Below are positions 45,664 through 54,077 of a stretch of DNA of 64,000 bases, piece by piece. Origin of the DNA: Aerococcus tenax (GTDB taxonomy: Bacteria > Bacillota > Bacilli > Lactobacillales > Aerococcaceae). Numbering within the stretch: position 1 is the first letter of the stretch; every line of letters begins with the position of its first letter. The stretch covers positions 248,001-312,000 of the forward strand of contig NZ_CP127382.2 in the NCBI RefSeq assembly GCF_003286645.3, written 5' to 3'. The position numbers and the translations under genes were made by a program. The notes under the pieces were generated by a model that saw nothing but the letters and a program-made list of their open reading frames with translations, did not search any database and was not told the DNA's origin.

Positions 45664-46863
45664 ATGTCAAGAGTTGTTGGGACAGTATCACGTGGCCTAC
45701 GTGCACCCATTGTAAAAAAAGGTGACGACTTAGCTCAAATTGTTGTAGATACAGTCACTCATGCAGCCAAAGAGGCGCCCTTTACCATTCATGACAAGGA
45801 TATTGTGGCCATTACCGAATCAATCTATGCCAGAGCCCAAGGAAATTATGCCAGCTTAGATGCTGTCGCTAAGGATATCCACCAAAAATTCCAATCAGAA
45901 AGTATTGGTGTGGTATTTCCAATTAATAGTCGGAATCGTTTCTATAATATTCTCCAAGCCGTTGCCCGGGCAACTAAGAAAGTTATCATTCAACTCTCTT
46001 ATCCGGCTGATGAAGTGGGCAATGAATTAATCAGTGATGAAGCCCTGGTGAAGTCGGGCGTTAACCCCTGGACAGATACCCTAAGTGAAGCAGAATTCCG
46101 TTCGCACATTGAAGAAATCAAACATAAATTTACTGGGGTAGACTATGTGGCCCTTTACCGTGAATGCGTGGAAAAAGAAGGCGCTGAATGTGAAATCATC
46201 TTTTCTAACCAAGCCCAAGCCATTCTTGACTATACTGATGCTGTCTTAGTATCGGATATTCATACCCGTTTCAAAACAGCTCAAGCCGTTAAAGAAGCTG
46301 GAGCTAAGACTGTCTACCGTTTAGATGAAATCTTAACCCAATCAGTTGATGGGTCAGGTTACAATGAAGAATACGGTTTATTGGGGACCAATCTCTCTGG
46401 AGACAATGAATTAAAACTCTTCCCGCGTGACTCAAAATCTTTTGTCTATGATGTGCAAAAGCGCTTATTAGAAGCTACCGGCAAGAAAATTGAAGTCATG
46501 GTCTATGGAGATGGTGCTTTCAAAGACCCAGTGGGTCATATCTGGGAACTGGCTGATCCAGTCGTTTCCCCTGGTTATACCAGTGGTCTTGAAGGGACTC
46601 CTAATGAAGTGAAATTAAAATACTTGGCCGACAATGAGTTCAGTGACCTTAATGGGCAAGCCTTAGAAGATGCCATTACTGACTATATTAGCCAACATGA
46701 CGATGTGGATAGAGATGGTAAAAATGTCAGCCTAGGAACCACCCCACGGCAAATTACTGACTTAGTAGGTTCCTTATCTGACTTAACCAGCGGTAGTGGG
46801 GATAAAGGAACTCCAATTGTTTACATCCAAGGTTACTTTGATAATTTATCCGATGAAGATTAA
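45664..46863 (+). CDS. CofE-like (coenzyme F420-0:L-glutamate ligase family) protein
   Basis: 399 residues from ATG 45664, 7 nt after AAGGAT; ATGs at 45655 and 45658 are too close to it. N-terminal VGTVSRGLRAPIVKKGDDL and central DIVAITESIYARAQGNY resemble the CofE fold; later segments DAVLVSDIHTRFKTA and VYGDGAFKDPVGHIWELADP are typical of the Firmicute version. F420 is not expected in Lactobacillales, so the real substrate is unknown. Stands alone between a divergent GST-like gene and a bidirectional terminator. Confidence 0.72.
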   Translation: MSRVVGTVSRGLRAPIVKKGDDLAQIVVDTVTHAAKEAPFTIHDKDIVAITESIYARAQGNYASLDAVAKDIHQKFQSESIGVVFPINSRNRFYNILQAVARATKKVIIQLSYPADEVGNELISDEALVKSGVNPWTDTLSEAEFRSHIEEIKHKFTGVDYVALYRECVEKEGAECEIIFSNQAQAILDYTDAVLVSDIHTRFKTAQAVKEAGAKTVYRLDEILTQSVDGSGYNEEYGLLGTNLSGDNELKLFPRDSKSFVYDVQKRLLEATGKKIEVMVYGDGAFKDPVGHIWELADPVVSPGYTSGLEGTPNEVKLKYLADNEFSDLNGQALEDAITDYISQHDDVDRDGKNVSLGTTPRQITDLVGSLSDLTSGSGDKGTPIVYIQGYFDNLSDED

Positions 46864-46884
46864 TTCATTTAACGAGTAAAAAGG

Positions 46885-46926
46885 AAAAGTTCAAGCTGAA
46901 AATAACAATCAGCTTGAACTTTTTTC
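46885..46926. terminator. Bidirectional terminator used as intron target
   Basis: AAAAGTTCAAGCTGA (46885-46899) pairs perfectly with TCAGCTTGAACTTTT (46909-46923), then TTC. The group II intron begins 7 nt after the stem. Confidence 0.92.
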
Positions 46927-46929
46927 TTG

Positions 46930-48813
46930 GTGCGCCTGGCATGGGCGACAACTCGGTGGTGAAAGTCCACTACAGGCCTTTGCAGTAGGAACTGTTAGCC
47001 AATGACAAGGGTGTCCACCGTGAGGTGGAATCTGAAGGAAGTTGGAGGCAAATACTTGCACTGACGTACAGAAACTTCATAAAGAAAGGCTGTCAAAAGA
47101 TGGATGAGCTTGCCAGACAAAGTGAAGTCCAATACTGCACGAATCTGAGACAGTAGATGAAGCAGTGACATGAGTAGAAAGTTGTCGTTCTTACCCAGGG
47201 AGATCTCACAGACGGCGCAGGAGTCCCCTTATAAGAAGCCGGTCGAAAAAGGTTTACTGTGAGAAGTCAGCCGAAGTCATAGTAGTTTCCAGAGGAAACG
47301 AAGGACTGAACAATATCCATGTTTATTTAGATGGGAGGTAGCTCAATTATGGGAAAAGCAGAAAAGTTGCGGAAGCAACGCAGCCTACAGAGGAATAAGG
47401 TGGAACCTGAAAAGTATGTAGATGTGCTTAGTGGTAGAGCTATTGAATATATGAAAAGACATGATGGGTCTCTAATGAGTCTCGTTGTCAGAGAAGAAAA
47501 CCTCATGCGAGCAGCTCAATTAGTTCGTAAGAACAAAGGAGCAGCTGGTATTGATGGTGTTTCCGCAGAAGCTGCGGAAGCTGAAGTAAGAAAGTATCTT
47601 AGACCCTTACAACAGAAATTGATGAATGCAACATATAAACCTCAACCGGTCAAGCGGGTAGAAATTCCCAAAGCCAATGGAGGAGTTCGTCGATTAGGTA
47701 TTCCTGTGGTCAGGGATCGCATTGTTCAACAAGCCATTCGACAAGTGATTGAACCAATCATAGATCCTCAACTATCACCTTATAGTCATGGCTTTCGTAA
47801 AGGCAAGAGTGCACATAGTGCACTGAAACAATGTGTCGACTATTACGAAACAGGCTATAAAGTTGTGGTTGATTGCGATCTAAAGAATTGTTTCGATAAT
47901 TTTAATCAAGATAAAATGATTCATTACTTGGAACAAATGGTAAAAGATCCAGCGATATCACGTATTCTTAGACGTTTTATGAGTGCAGGTGTTATTGATA
48001 TGTCTGGTCAATTTATTGACAGTCATACGGGTACCCCTCAAGGGGGTGTTATTTCACCGCTTCTATGTAATGTTTATTTAAATGAATTGGATAGAGAATT
48101 AGAACGTCGTGGACATCGTTTTGTACGTTACGCAGATGACTTTGCGATTTTCGTCAAATCTAAGCGAGCAGGAGAACGTGTGCTAAAAAGTATTACTACT
48201 TACATTGAAAAAGATCTTCGATTAACCGTTAACCATGAGAAAAGTCAAGTGGGTTCGCCAACCCGTTTAAAATTCTTGGGTTGCCTTATCAAGCCTACCC
48301 GAAAGGGTTGTCGTTTTCGTCCGACGAATGAAGCGAAGAAGAAATTCAAAGCAAAGTTAAAACGTCTGACAAGTCGAAAGCGACCAGGTACCTTTAAAAC
48401 CATTGTAAAAGAGATCAACCAAGTCACACAAGGTTGGATCAACTATTTTGGAGTAGGCTATATTAAAACCTATATTGAAGAGATAGAACAATGGTTAAAC
48501 CATCGCCTAAGGCAACTCATTTTGAAGCGATGGAAAAACTGTCGAACGAAGATTATACGCCTCATGCGGTTGGGATTGGATAGTGAAAGCGCGAAGCGTA
48601 TTGCTTTCTCACGCAAGAAGTATTGGCGTCTATCCAAGACACCGGAGGTGCACTACGCTCTGACAACAAAAAGACTCCGTCAGTGGGGATTAAAATCATT
48701 AACCCTCCTGGCGGAGTCTGCCTATTTAAGATATTGAACCGCCGTATACGGAACCGTACGTACGGTGGTGTGAGAGGTCCTCTGTCCGACTAACGGACAG
48801 AGTCCTACTCGAT
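46930..48813 (+). mobile_element. Group IIC intron
   Basis: Starts GTGCGCCTGGCATGGGCGAC directly behind a terminator, the insertion habit of class C introns. The 5' half is a structured RNA (domains I-III, 46930-47330), including AAGGGTGTCC and GTGGAATCTGAAGGAAG blocks. The reverse transcriptase is in domain IV. Domain V is seen as GAACCGCCGTATACGG with CCGTACGTACGGTGGTG (about 48736-48770); domain VI as CTCTGTCCG / CGGACAGAG around an ACTAA bulge (48780-48803). I place the 3' end at CGAT (48813) from memory of related IIC introns. Appears intact. Confidence 0.88.
47349..48737 (+). CDS. ltrA: Group II intron reverse transcriptase/maturase
   Basis: Intron-encoded protein for splicing and retrohoming. 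462 residues from ATG 47349, spaced from GGGAGGT (47333-47339). Order: RT fingers-palm with KGAAGIDGVSAE, IPVVRDRIVQQAIRQVIEP, GTPQGGVISPLLCNVYL and the catalytic RYADDFAIFV (about residue 270); then the maturase/X domain (about 340-460) with TQGWINYFGVGY. No endonuclease (HNH) domain, as expected for class C. Confidence 0.95.
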   Translation: MGKAEKLRKQRSLQRNKVEPEKYVDVLSGRAIEYMKRHDGSLMSLVVREENLMRAAQLVRKNKGAAGIDGVSAEAAEAEVRKYLRPLQQKLMNATYKPQPVKRVEIPKANGGVRRLGIPVVRDRIVQQAIRQVIEPIIDPQLSPYSHGFRKGKSAHSALKQCVDYYETGYKVVVDCDLKNCFDNFNQDKMIHYLEQMVKDPAISRILRRFMSAGVIDMSGQFIDSHTGTPQGGVISPLLCNVYLNELDRELERRGHRFVRYADDFAIFVKSKRAGERVLKSITTYIEKDLRLTVNHEKSQVGSPTRLKFLGCLIKPTRKGCRFRPTNEAKKKFKAKLKRLTSRKRPGTFKTIVKEINQVTQGWINYFGVGYIKTYIEEIEQWLNHRLRQLILKRWKNCRTKIIRLMRLGLDSESAKRIAFSRKKYWRLSKTPEVHYALTTKRLRQWGLKSLTLLAESAYLRY

Positions 48814-50031
48814 CTTATATTTTTCCCAGTAGGCTTCTGGGGTCATTTGCATAATAGTATAGAAGCTACGTTTAAGTTTATTTTCATGAATAAAGCCCGT
48901 TTCTTTGGAGATTTCTTTAAGGTCTTTATCACCAGCTTGTAAGCGCTGACAGACGCTTTTTATTCGTAGATGGGTCACTAAGTTTTGAAAATTTCTTTCA
49001 GTATAGGCGATAAGTTGGCTATTAATATCTTGGGGGCTTAGGGAAAATCTTTGACTCAGGTGTTCAATTGTAAGAGCATCAGTAAAGTGAGAGTAGGTGA
49101 ATTCTAATATTTTAGGTTGCAATTCTTTAAGGGCTATAGGAGTAATGGCTTCAATTAATTGCCAGTAGGATTCACATTCTTTAGGGCTTAAGTACTGAAT
49201 TCTTTTGCTTTCTTCCTGTATTTCTTGACTGTAGGGATAGTTTAATAGCAGAGAAATTTCTTCTTGATTTAACTCAGTATTTTCTTGTAAATGAAGCCAT
49301 TTAAAGACACGGATTCTTTGTAAAACTTCTTTGAAGCTGATCCCTACATAAGCTTGTATTCCTGCTTCTAGGGACTGGCTGTCCAAGAAAAAGATGTTAG
49401 CGACTTCATCTAAATGAAGCGATTTTGAAGCATTGTAGAATAAATAAGCAAATATTTCTTTATAAGAAGGGGTGTAATTACTTATTTGGTGGTTTTCTCT
49501 TTGATAGAGGATAATAAACTCTGCTAATTTAAGTAAACTACGAATAGTAGATAACTCTTGGTGGTCATGAAAAAGTTGGTTGGTGTGGGTGGAAATCAGT
49601 CCAACCTCTTCACGTAAATCAGTGAGAATTTGTTTGACTTGATAACGCCCCTTAGGGCTTATTTTTTTACAAGGATTATTTTCTAGATAATTGAATAAAT
49701 CAAATGACTCCTTATCAATATTTAAATAGTCTTTCATTAGAAATTTTATGCGATCAAAGTTATAAACGAGTAAATAATAGGTTACTCTTTCGGTTATCTC
49801 TACAATTTCAGAAACCTCAAAAGGTAGTAAAGCAATAATATGCCCAGCTTTCATAATATAGTCAGTATTATTAATTTTTATTTTTCCTTGACCTGAAATA
49901 ATAATTAAAAACCGAGCTTCTTTATGCAATAAGGGTTTTGTGGGGCTAGAATCAGATTGGATATCCATTGACAAAGCAAATGAATTTTGTCGAAAGTCAT
50001 CATCTAGTTTGTTGACATATTTTCTCATCAC
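48805..50031 (-). CDS. Cupin-like/AraC-type regulator 1, C-terminus supplied by intron
   Basis: 408 residues. N-terminal cupin-like sensor (about 15-110, SPTKPLLHKEARFLIIISGQG), a middle helical/AraC-like region (about 190-270, somewhat eroded), and a C-terminal AraC HTH pair (about 315-400, LTIEHLSQRFSLSPQDINS and KEISKETGFIHENKLKRSF). Clearly paralogous to the protein at 54078-55319 by the shared SDSSPTK, HKEARFL and YYLL blocks. It is divergent from larC, so a likely regulator of the lar genes. The last codons ATC GAG TAG lie inside the intron. Confidence 0.82.
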   Translation of the reverse strand: MMRKYVNKLDDDFRQNSFALSMDIQSDSSPTKPLLHKEARFLIIISGQGKIKINNTDYIMKAGHIIALLPFEVSEIVEITERVTYYLLVYNFDRIKFLMKDYLNIDKESFDLFNYLENNPCKKISPKGRYQVKQILTDLREEVGLISTHTNQLFHDHQELSTIRSLLKLAEFIILYQRENHQISNYTPSYKEIFAYLFYNASKSLHLDEVANIFFLDSQSLEAGIQAYVGISFKEVLQRIRVFKWLHLQENTELNQEEISLLLNYPYSQEIQEESKRIQYLSPKECESYWQLIEAITPIALKELQPKILEFTYSHFTDALTIEHLSQRFSLSPQDINSQLIAYTERNFQNLVTHLRIKSVCQRLQAGDKDLKEISKETGFIHENKLKRSFYTIMQMTPEAYWEKYKIE

Positions 50032-50137
50032 TAATTATGGTTCACTCCCCTACTATCTTAGCTTATTTAATGGCATGAATAAGATTATTATATACTAAAC
50101 TTAGCACAATCAAAATGATAAAAGAAAGCGCTATACT

Positions 50138-50165
50138 TTGATAATTTATTGATCAACGATATAAT
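50138..50165 (+). promoter_or_regulatory. larC promoter
   Basis: TTGATA (50138-50143), 16-bp spacer, TATAAT (50160-50165), in the 180-bp divergent region between regulator 1 and larC. AGAAAGCGCTATAC just upstream is only a weak cre match. Confidence 0.6.
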
Positions 50166-50211
50166 AAAAACATATTAAATGGTCGAGATTAAATGAAAAA
50201 AGGAGATTATT

Positions 50212-51419
50212 ATGAGTCATTTATTCGTGAATTGTGAATATGGGATTTCTGGTGACTTAACCCTAGCTGCCTTAGTTGACTTAGGGGCAGATCCGCATTA
50301 TATCGTAAGCGAGTTAAATAAATTACCAATTGATGATTTTTCCATGTCTTTTAGCAAAAAGGACGAAAAAGGAATTACTGCTAATAAACTTAATTTAAGC
50401 TTTACAGAGCTTGATGAAGACCATGATCACCACGGTCACCACCACCATTCGGCTCAAGGGATTTTTCAATTAATTGAGGAAAGTGATCTGGCTGATCGAG
50501 TTAAGGAGCGGAGTTTAGCCATATTTAAAGAGGTCGCTCGCGCAGAAGGAAAAATCCATGGCAAGCCAATTGACGAGATTCATTTTCATGAAGTAGGCGC
50601 CATGGACTCCATTATTGATATTATTGGGGTTTGCTTAGCACTTGAAGACTTGGATGTTGACTACTTAACCTTTTCAAAAGTGCCTACCGGTCATGGCAAA
50701 ATTGAAATTGCCCATGGGCTTTATCCGGTTCCAGCACCAGCGACTATGGAGATTTTGGTGGGCGTACCTTTATCCTCTTTTACTGCGGAAGGTGAATTAA
50801 CTACCCCAACTGGAGCGGCCTTCGCCAAGGTTTTAGCTAATGATTATGCGGATGTGGTTGAAGGAACCATTGAAAAAATCGGCTATGGGGTGGGGGATCG
50901 TGAATTTGACCATCCTAATGTCTTAAGAGTAGCCTTGGTAAAAAAAAACTAGCCGGCACTAGGGAAAAGGTTTCAGTGATTGAGTGCCAAGTTGATGATA
51001 TGACGGGAGAAGCCTTGGGCTATTTGTTGCGCCTACTGGAGAGCCAGAAAGAAGTTCTTGATGTTTTCTATAGTCCCGTAAAGATGAAAAAAGACCGTCC
51101 AGGCGTTCTCATTACGGTCTTAACCTCAGCCAAAGATAAGGAAAGCGTTGCTAAAATTTTATTAAAAGAAAGTTCTTCTTTTGGGGTTCGTTACTATGAT
51201 ACCGAACGCTTGATTTTAGCGAGAGAATTTACCCAAGTGGCCTTAATGGGCGGTGGGCTTCAACTTAAAATTGGTTACCTAGATGGAAAGATTATTAAAG
51301 TCACTCCAGAATACGACGACTTGGTGAACTTGGCTAGAGATAATCACTTAGCCCTTAGTCAAGTCTATCAAAAGGCCTTGGCGGTTATTGAAGAAAAGTT
51401 CGGTTCGCAAATAGAATAA
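50212..51419 (+). CDS. larC: LarC, nickel insertase for the nickel-pincer cofactor, made by -1 frameshift
   Basis: Inserts nickel into the pincer nucleotide (NPN). The first frame, 50212-50952 (246 codons), holds the N-terminal part with the family GISGDLTLAALVDLG start, histidine-rich DEDHDHHGHHHH (about 70-81) and HFHEVGAMDSIIDIIG. It ends in KKN-stop. At A AAA AAC (50943-50949) a -1 slip opens a stop-free frame, giving KKLAGTREK and then ECQVDDMTGEALGYLL, the LarC2 part, to 51419 (total about 402 residues). LarC in Lactobacillus plantarum is also made by frameshifting. RBS AAAAGGAG precedes the ATG. Confidence 0.9.
50943..50988 (+). promoter_or_regulatory. Programmed -1 frameshift signal in larC
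   Basis: Slippery heptamer A AAA AAC (50943-50949) followed by the zero-frame TAG (50950-50952). Starting 5 nt on, GGCACT (50955-50960) can pair with AGTGCC (50983-50988), a possible stimulatory hairpin. Confidence 0.8.
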
Positions 51420-51432
51420 GTAAGGAGTAATT

Positions 51433-52227
51433 ATGGAGCAAAAGAAATTGCAGCAATTGAAAAGTCTCTTAAAAGAAATGGGCCAAGTCTGCGTTGCTTT
51501 CTCTGGGGGAGTGGATTCAACTCTTCTCTTATATCTTGCTAGAAAATTACTAGGTAAGGAGAACACCTTGGCCATCATTATTCAGTCTGATTTAGTGAGT
51601 GAGGCGGATGACCAGGAAGCGCTAGCTCTTGCTCAGGCTATGGATGTCGAAAGTCAGCTTATCCCTGTCAATGAGTTAGAAGATCCTCGTATTCAAAAGA
51701 ACGATGACAATATTTGGTATTACAGCAAATTGTTGTTTTACCAAGCCGTTCAAGAGGCTGCTATGGCTCAAAATAAAGACTATGTCTTAGTGGACGGGAT
51801 GATTGTAGATGATTTAAACGATTATCGTCCAGGGTTAAAGGCTCGAAAGGAGTTTGATATCAAAAGCCCCTTAATCCTGTGTGATTTTACTAAAGAAGAT
51901 GTCCGTCAACTGGCTAAAAAAGAAGGCATTTCGAATTGGAATCGGTCAAGTGGCTGTAGTGTAATTTCACGCTTTCCTACCGGAACATCACTTAACCAGG
52001 ACAATGTCCAGCAAATTCTAGCTAGTGAAGCTTATATGCGCCAAAAGGGTTTTGATCCCGTTCGGGTTCGCTACTACAATGAATTGGCTAAGCTAGAGCT
52101 CTCTCCTGACCAGTTCGACCAATTCTTCCGAGAAAAGGATGAGATTTTAGTCCAATTTAAGGATTATGGCTTTAAACACCTGGCCCTAGATGTTGAAGGC
52201 TATATTTATGGAAAACTCAATCGTTAA
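51433..52227 (+). CDS. larE: LarE, sulfur-transfer enzyme of nickel-pincer cofactor synthesis
   Basis: ATP-dependent PP-loop enzyme that adds sulfur to the pyridinium dicarboxylate nucleotide. 264 residues: PP-loop AFSGGVDSTLLLYL (22-35). Cys175 in SSGCSVISRFPTG sits where the sacrificial cysteine of L. plantarum LarE (Cys176) lies; the three-cysteine cluster of the other LarE class is not seen, so each LarE would spend its own cysteine sulfur (family knowledge plus inference). Starts 13 bp after larC with RBS AAGGAG. Confidence 0.92.
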   Translation: MEQKKLQQLKSLLKEMGQVCVAFSGGVDSTLLLYLARKLLGKENTLAIIIQSDLVSEADDQEALALAQAMDVESQLIPVNELEDPRIQKNDDNIWYYSKLLFYQAVQEAAMAQNKDYVLVDGMIVDDLNDYRPGLKARKEFDIKSPLILCDFTKEDVRQLAKKEGISNWNRSSGCSVISRFPTGTSLNQDNVQQILASEAYMRQKGFDPVRVRYYNELAKLELSPDQFDQFFREKDEILVQFKDYGFKHLALDVEGYIYGKLNR

Positions 52228-52280
52228 AACTAATTTATTAAGTGGTATCAATAAAGAGAGATATAGAGGAAGGACTTATA

Positions 52281-52961
52281 ATGTTTGATAATTTAGGTGA
52301 AAGTAAGGTGGATATTGATCGCGATCATTTAAAGGGTTACCCAGAGATTGTCTATGGTTTGCATAAAACTGCAGACCAAATCGCCCGGGTGATGCAGTCT
52401 TTACTTGACCACGATAAACCGGTCTTGGTGACCCGGGTAGCTAAAGAGAAATGGGAGGTTATTGGGGCAGATTTTCCCCAAGCTGACTATCAAGAAGCTG
52501 CGCAAACGATTACCATTGGCCAGTGTGAGAAAATTCCTCATGGCAAGATGGTAATCCTAAATGCAGGAACCTCTGACTTTCCCGTATCAGAGGAAGCCCG
52601 GGTGACAGCAGAATGGATGGGATGCCAAGTGACCTGCATTTATGATGTTGGTGTGGCCGGTATCCATCGCTTATTATCTTACCAAGAAGAAATTCGCCAA
52701 GCCAACGTGCTCGTTGTTGTTGCTGGGATGGAAGGCGCTTTACCTAGTGTAGTTTCTGGCCTAGTAGAGGCGCCCGTGATTGCTGTACCAACCTCGGTAG
52801 GTTACGGGGCTAACTTAGAAGGTATTACGACGCTCTTAGCCATGATTACTTCTTGTTCTTCCGGGATAAGTGTTGTGAATATCGATAATGGCTTCGGTGG
52901 AGCCTACCAAGGAGCCTTATTCTTAAAGCAGATCAGCCAATTTGTTAAGGAGAGAGATTAA
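52281..52961 (+). CDS. larB: LarB, carboxylase/hydrolase of nickel-pincer cofactor synthesis
   Basis: Carboxylates and hydrolyses nicotinic acid adenine dinucleotide, the first NPN step. 226 residues from ATG 52281, preceded by AGAGGAAGGA (52265-52274); a GTG at 52242 would add 13 residues without an RBS. The C-terminal half is PurE-like: ILNAGTSDFPVSEEA, DVGVAGIHRLL, VVVAGMEGALPSVVSGLV, VPTSVGYGA. It ends the larC-larE-larB run. Confidence 0.92.
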   Translation: MFDNLGESKVDIDRDHLKGYPEIVYGLHKTADQIARVMQSLLDHDKPVLVTRVAKEKWEVIGADFPQADYQEAAQTITIGQCEKIPHGKMVILNAGTSDFPVSEEARVTAEWMGCQVTCIYDVGVAGIHRLLSYQEEIRQANVLVVVAGMEGALPSVVSGLVEAPVIAVPTSVGYGANLEGITTLLAMITSCSSGISVVNIDNGFGGAYQGALFLKQISQFVKERD

Positions 52962-53048
52962 CAGTTTTTATAGATAAGTAGAAAGAGGGGGTGGTACGAA
53001 GATATAACTTTGTCACTTGTCACTTGCAAAGAAAAGTGAGGAATTATC

Positions 53049-54005
53049 ATGAAAGAAGAAAATCAAACTGCTAATCAGCCAGCTCCCCAGAAGAAGAAAA
53101 AGAATAAAAAACTCGGTAATCTACTTTTACTGGTTGTTGCCTTTTTATGGGGATCATCACTTACCGTAGTTAAGGGCGCACAGGATTACGTTAATCCAAA
53201 TATGATTTTAGCGATTCGCTTTTCAGTAGCGGCTTTGGTCTTAGCGATAATCTTTTGGAAAAAAATTCGTGATATGACTAAAGATGATTTAAAAAGTGGG
53301 GTAAGTATTGGGGTCTTTCTCTTTATTGCTTATTCTATCCAGACAGTTGGGGTAGGATATACAGATCCCGGTAGATCAGCTTTTCTGTCTGCTTCCTATT
53401 GTGTTTTAGTCCCCTTTATTTCCTGGATTGTTTTAAAAAATCGGCCTGATAAATTTAACATGATTGCTGCAGCATTCTGTATTGTAGGAATTTATTTTGT
53501 ATCAATGGCTGGAGGTGCTGAAAATTCAGTGCTGGGTCAAGGACGAGAAGCAATCTTAGGGGATGCTTTGGCCTTACTGAGCGGTCTGTTTTTTGCCTCT
53601 CACATTGTAGCGGTTACGAAATTTTCTAAGGGCAAGGATCCTTATTTGATGACTATTCTGCAGTTCATTACTGCAGCAGTCTTATCTGGCTTAACGACCT
53701 TGTTCTTTGAAGATAACTCTAATCTGGTGATTGGACAGAGAACTTTCTTAGAGTTGGCTTACTTGGCGATCATGTGTACAGCAGTTGCCCTCCTATTTCA
53801 AAATGTTGGGCAAAAATATACTGATGAAACCAGTGCAGCTTTAATTCTTTCTCTAGAATCAGTCTTTGGTATTTTAATTCCAGTGGCTTTAGGGGTTGAG
53901 ACCCTAACCGTATACAAGACTATCGGTTTCGTAATGATATTTGTTGCGATCTTAATTTCAGAAACTAAACTGAGCTTCTTATTTTCTGATTCAAAAGAAG
54001 AATAA
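53049..54005 (+). CDS. EamA/DMT-family membrane transporter
   Basis: 318 residues, ten predicted membrane segments in two EamA repeats (about 25-155 and 170-310), with a Lys-rich N-terminal tail (KKKKNKK). First-repeat block LLLVVAFLWGSSLTVVKGA and PGRSAFLSASYCVLVPF are typical of the family. It lies 87 bp after larB, same strand; linkage to NPN-dependent metabolism is plausible but unproved. Substrate unknown; nickel is unlikely for this family. Confidence 0.82.
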   Translation: MKEENQTANQPAPQKKKKNKKLGNLLLLVVAFLWGSSLTVVKGAQDYVNPNMILAIRFSVAALVLAIIFWKKIRDMTKDDLKSGVSIGVFLFIAYSIQTVGVGYTDPGRSAFLSASYCVLVPFISWIVLKNRPDKFNMIAAAFCIVGIYFVSMAGGAENSVLGQGREAILGDALALLSGLFFASHIVAVTKFSKGKDPYLMTILQFITAAVLSGLTTLFFEDNSNLVIGQRTFLELAYLAIMCTAVALLFQNVGQKYTDETSAALILSLESVFGILIPVALGVETLTVYKTIGFVMIFVAILISETKLSFLFSDSKEE

Positions 54006-54010
54006 TTAAT

Positions 54011-54060
54011 AAAAAGAGTTGATTGGAATGCTTACGGAGCATTGCGGTCAACTCTTTTGT
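54011..54060. terminator. Bidirectional terminator
   Basis: AAAAGAGTTGA (54012-54022) / TCAACTCTTTT (54048-54058) with an inner AATGC / GCATT pair. It ends the lar unit and the convergent regulator gene. Confidence 0.85.
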
Positions 54061-54077
54061 TATTTATCAAGATTTTT

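Noticed and set aside
50212..54005. Hidden larA gene in the lar cluster
   Set aside because: All frames between larC and the regulator are accounted for by larC, larE, larB and the DMT transporter; none shows DUF2088-like motifs.
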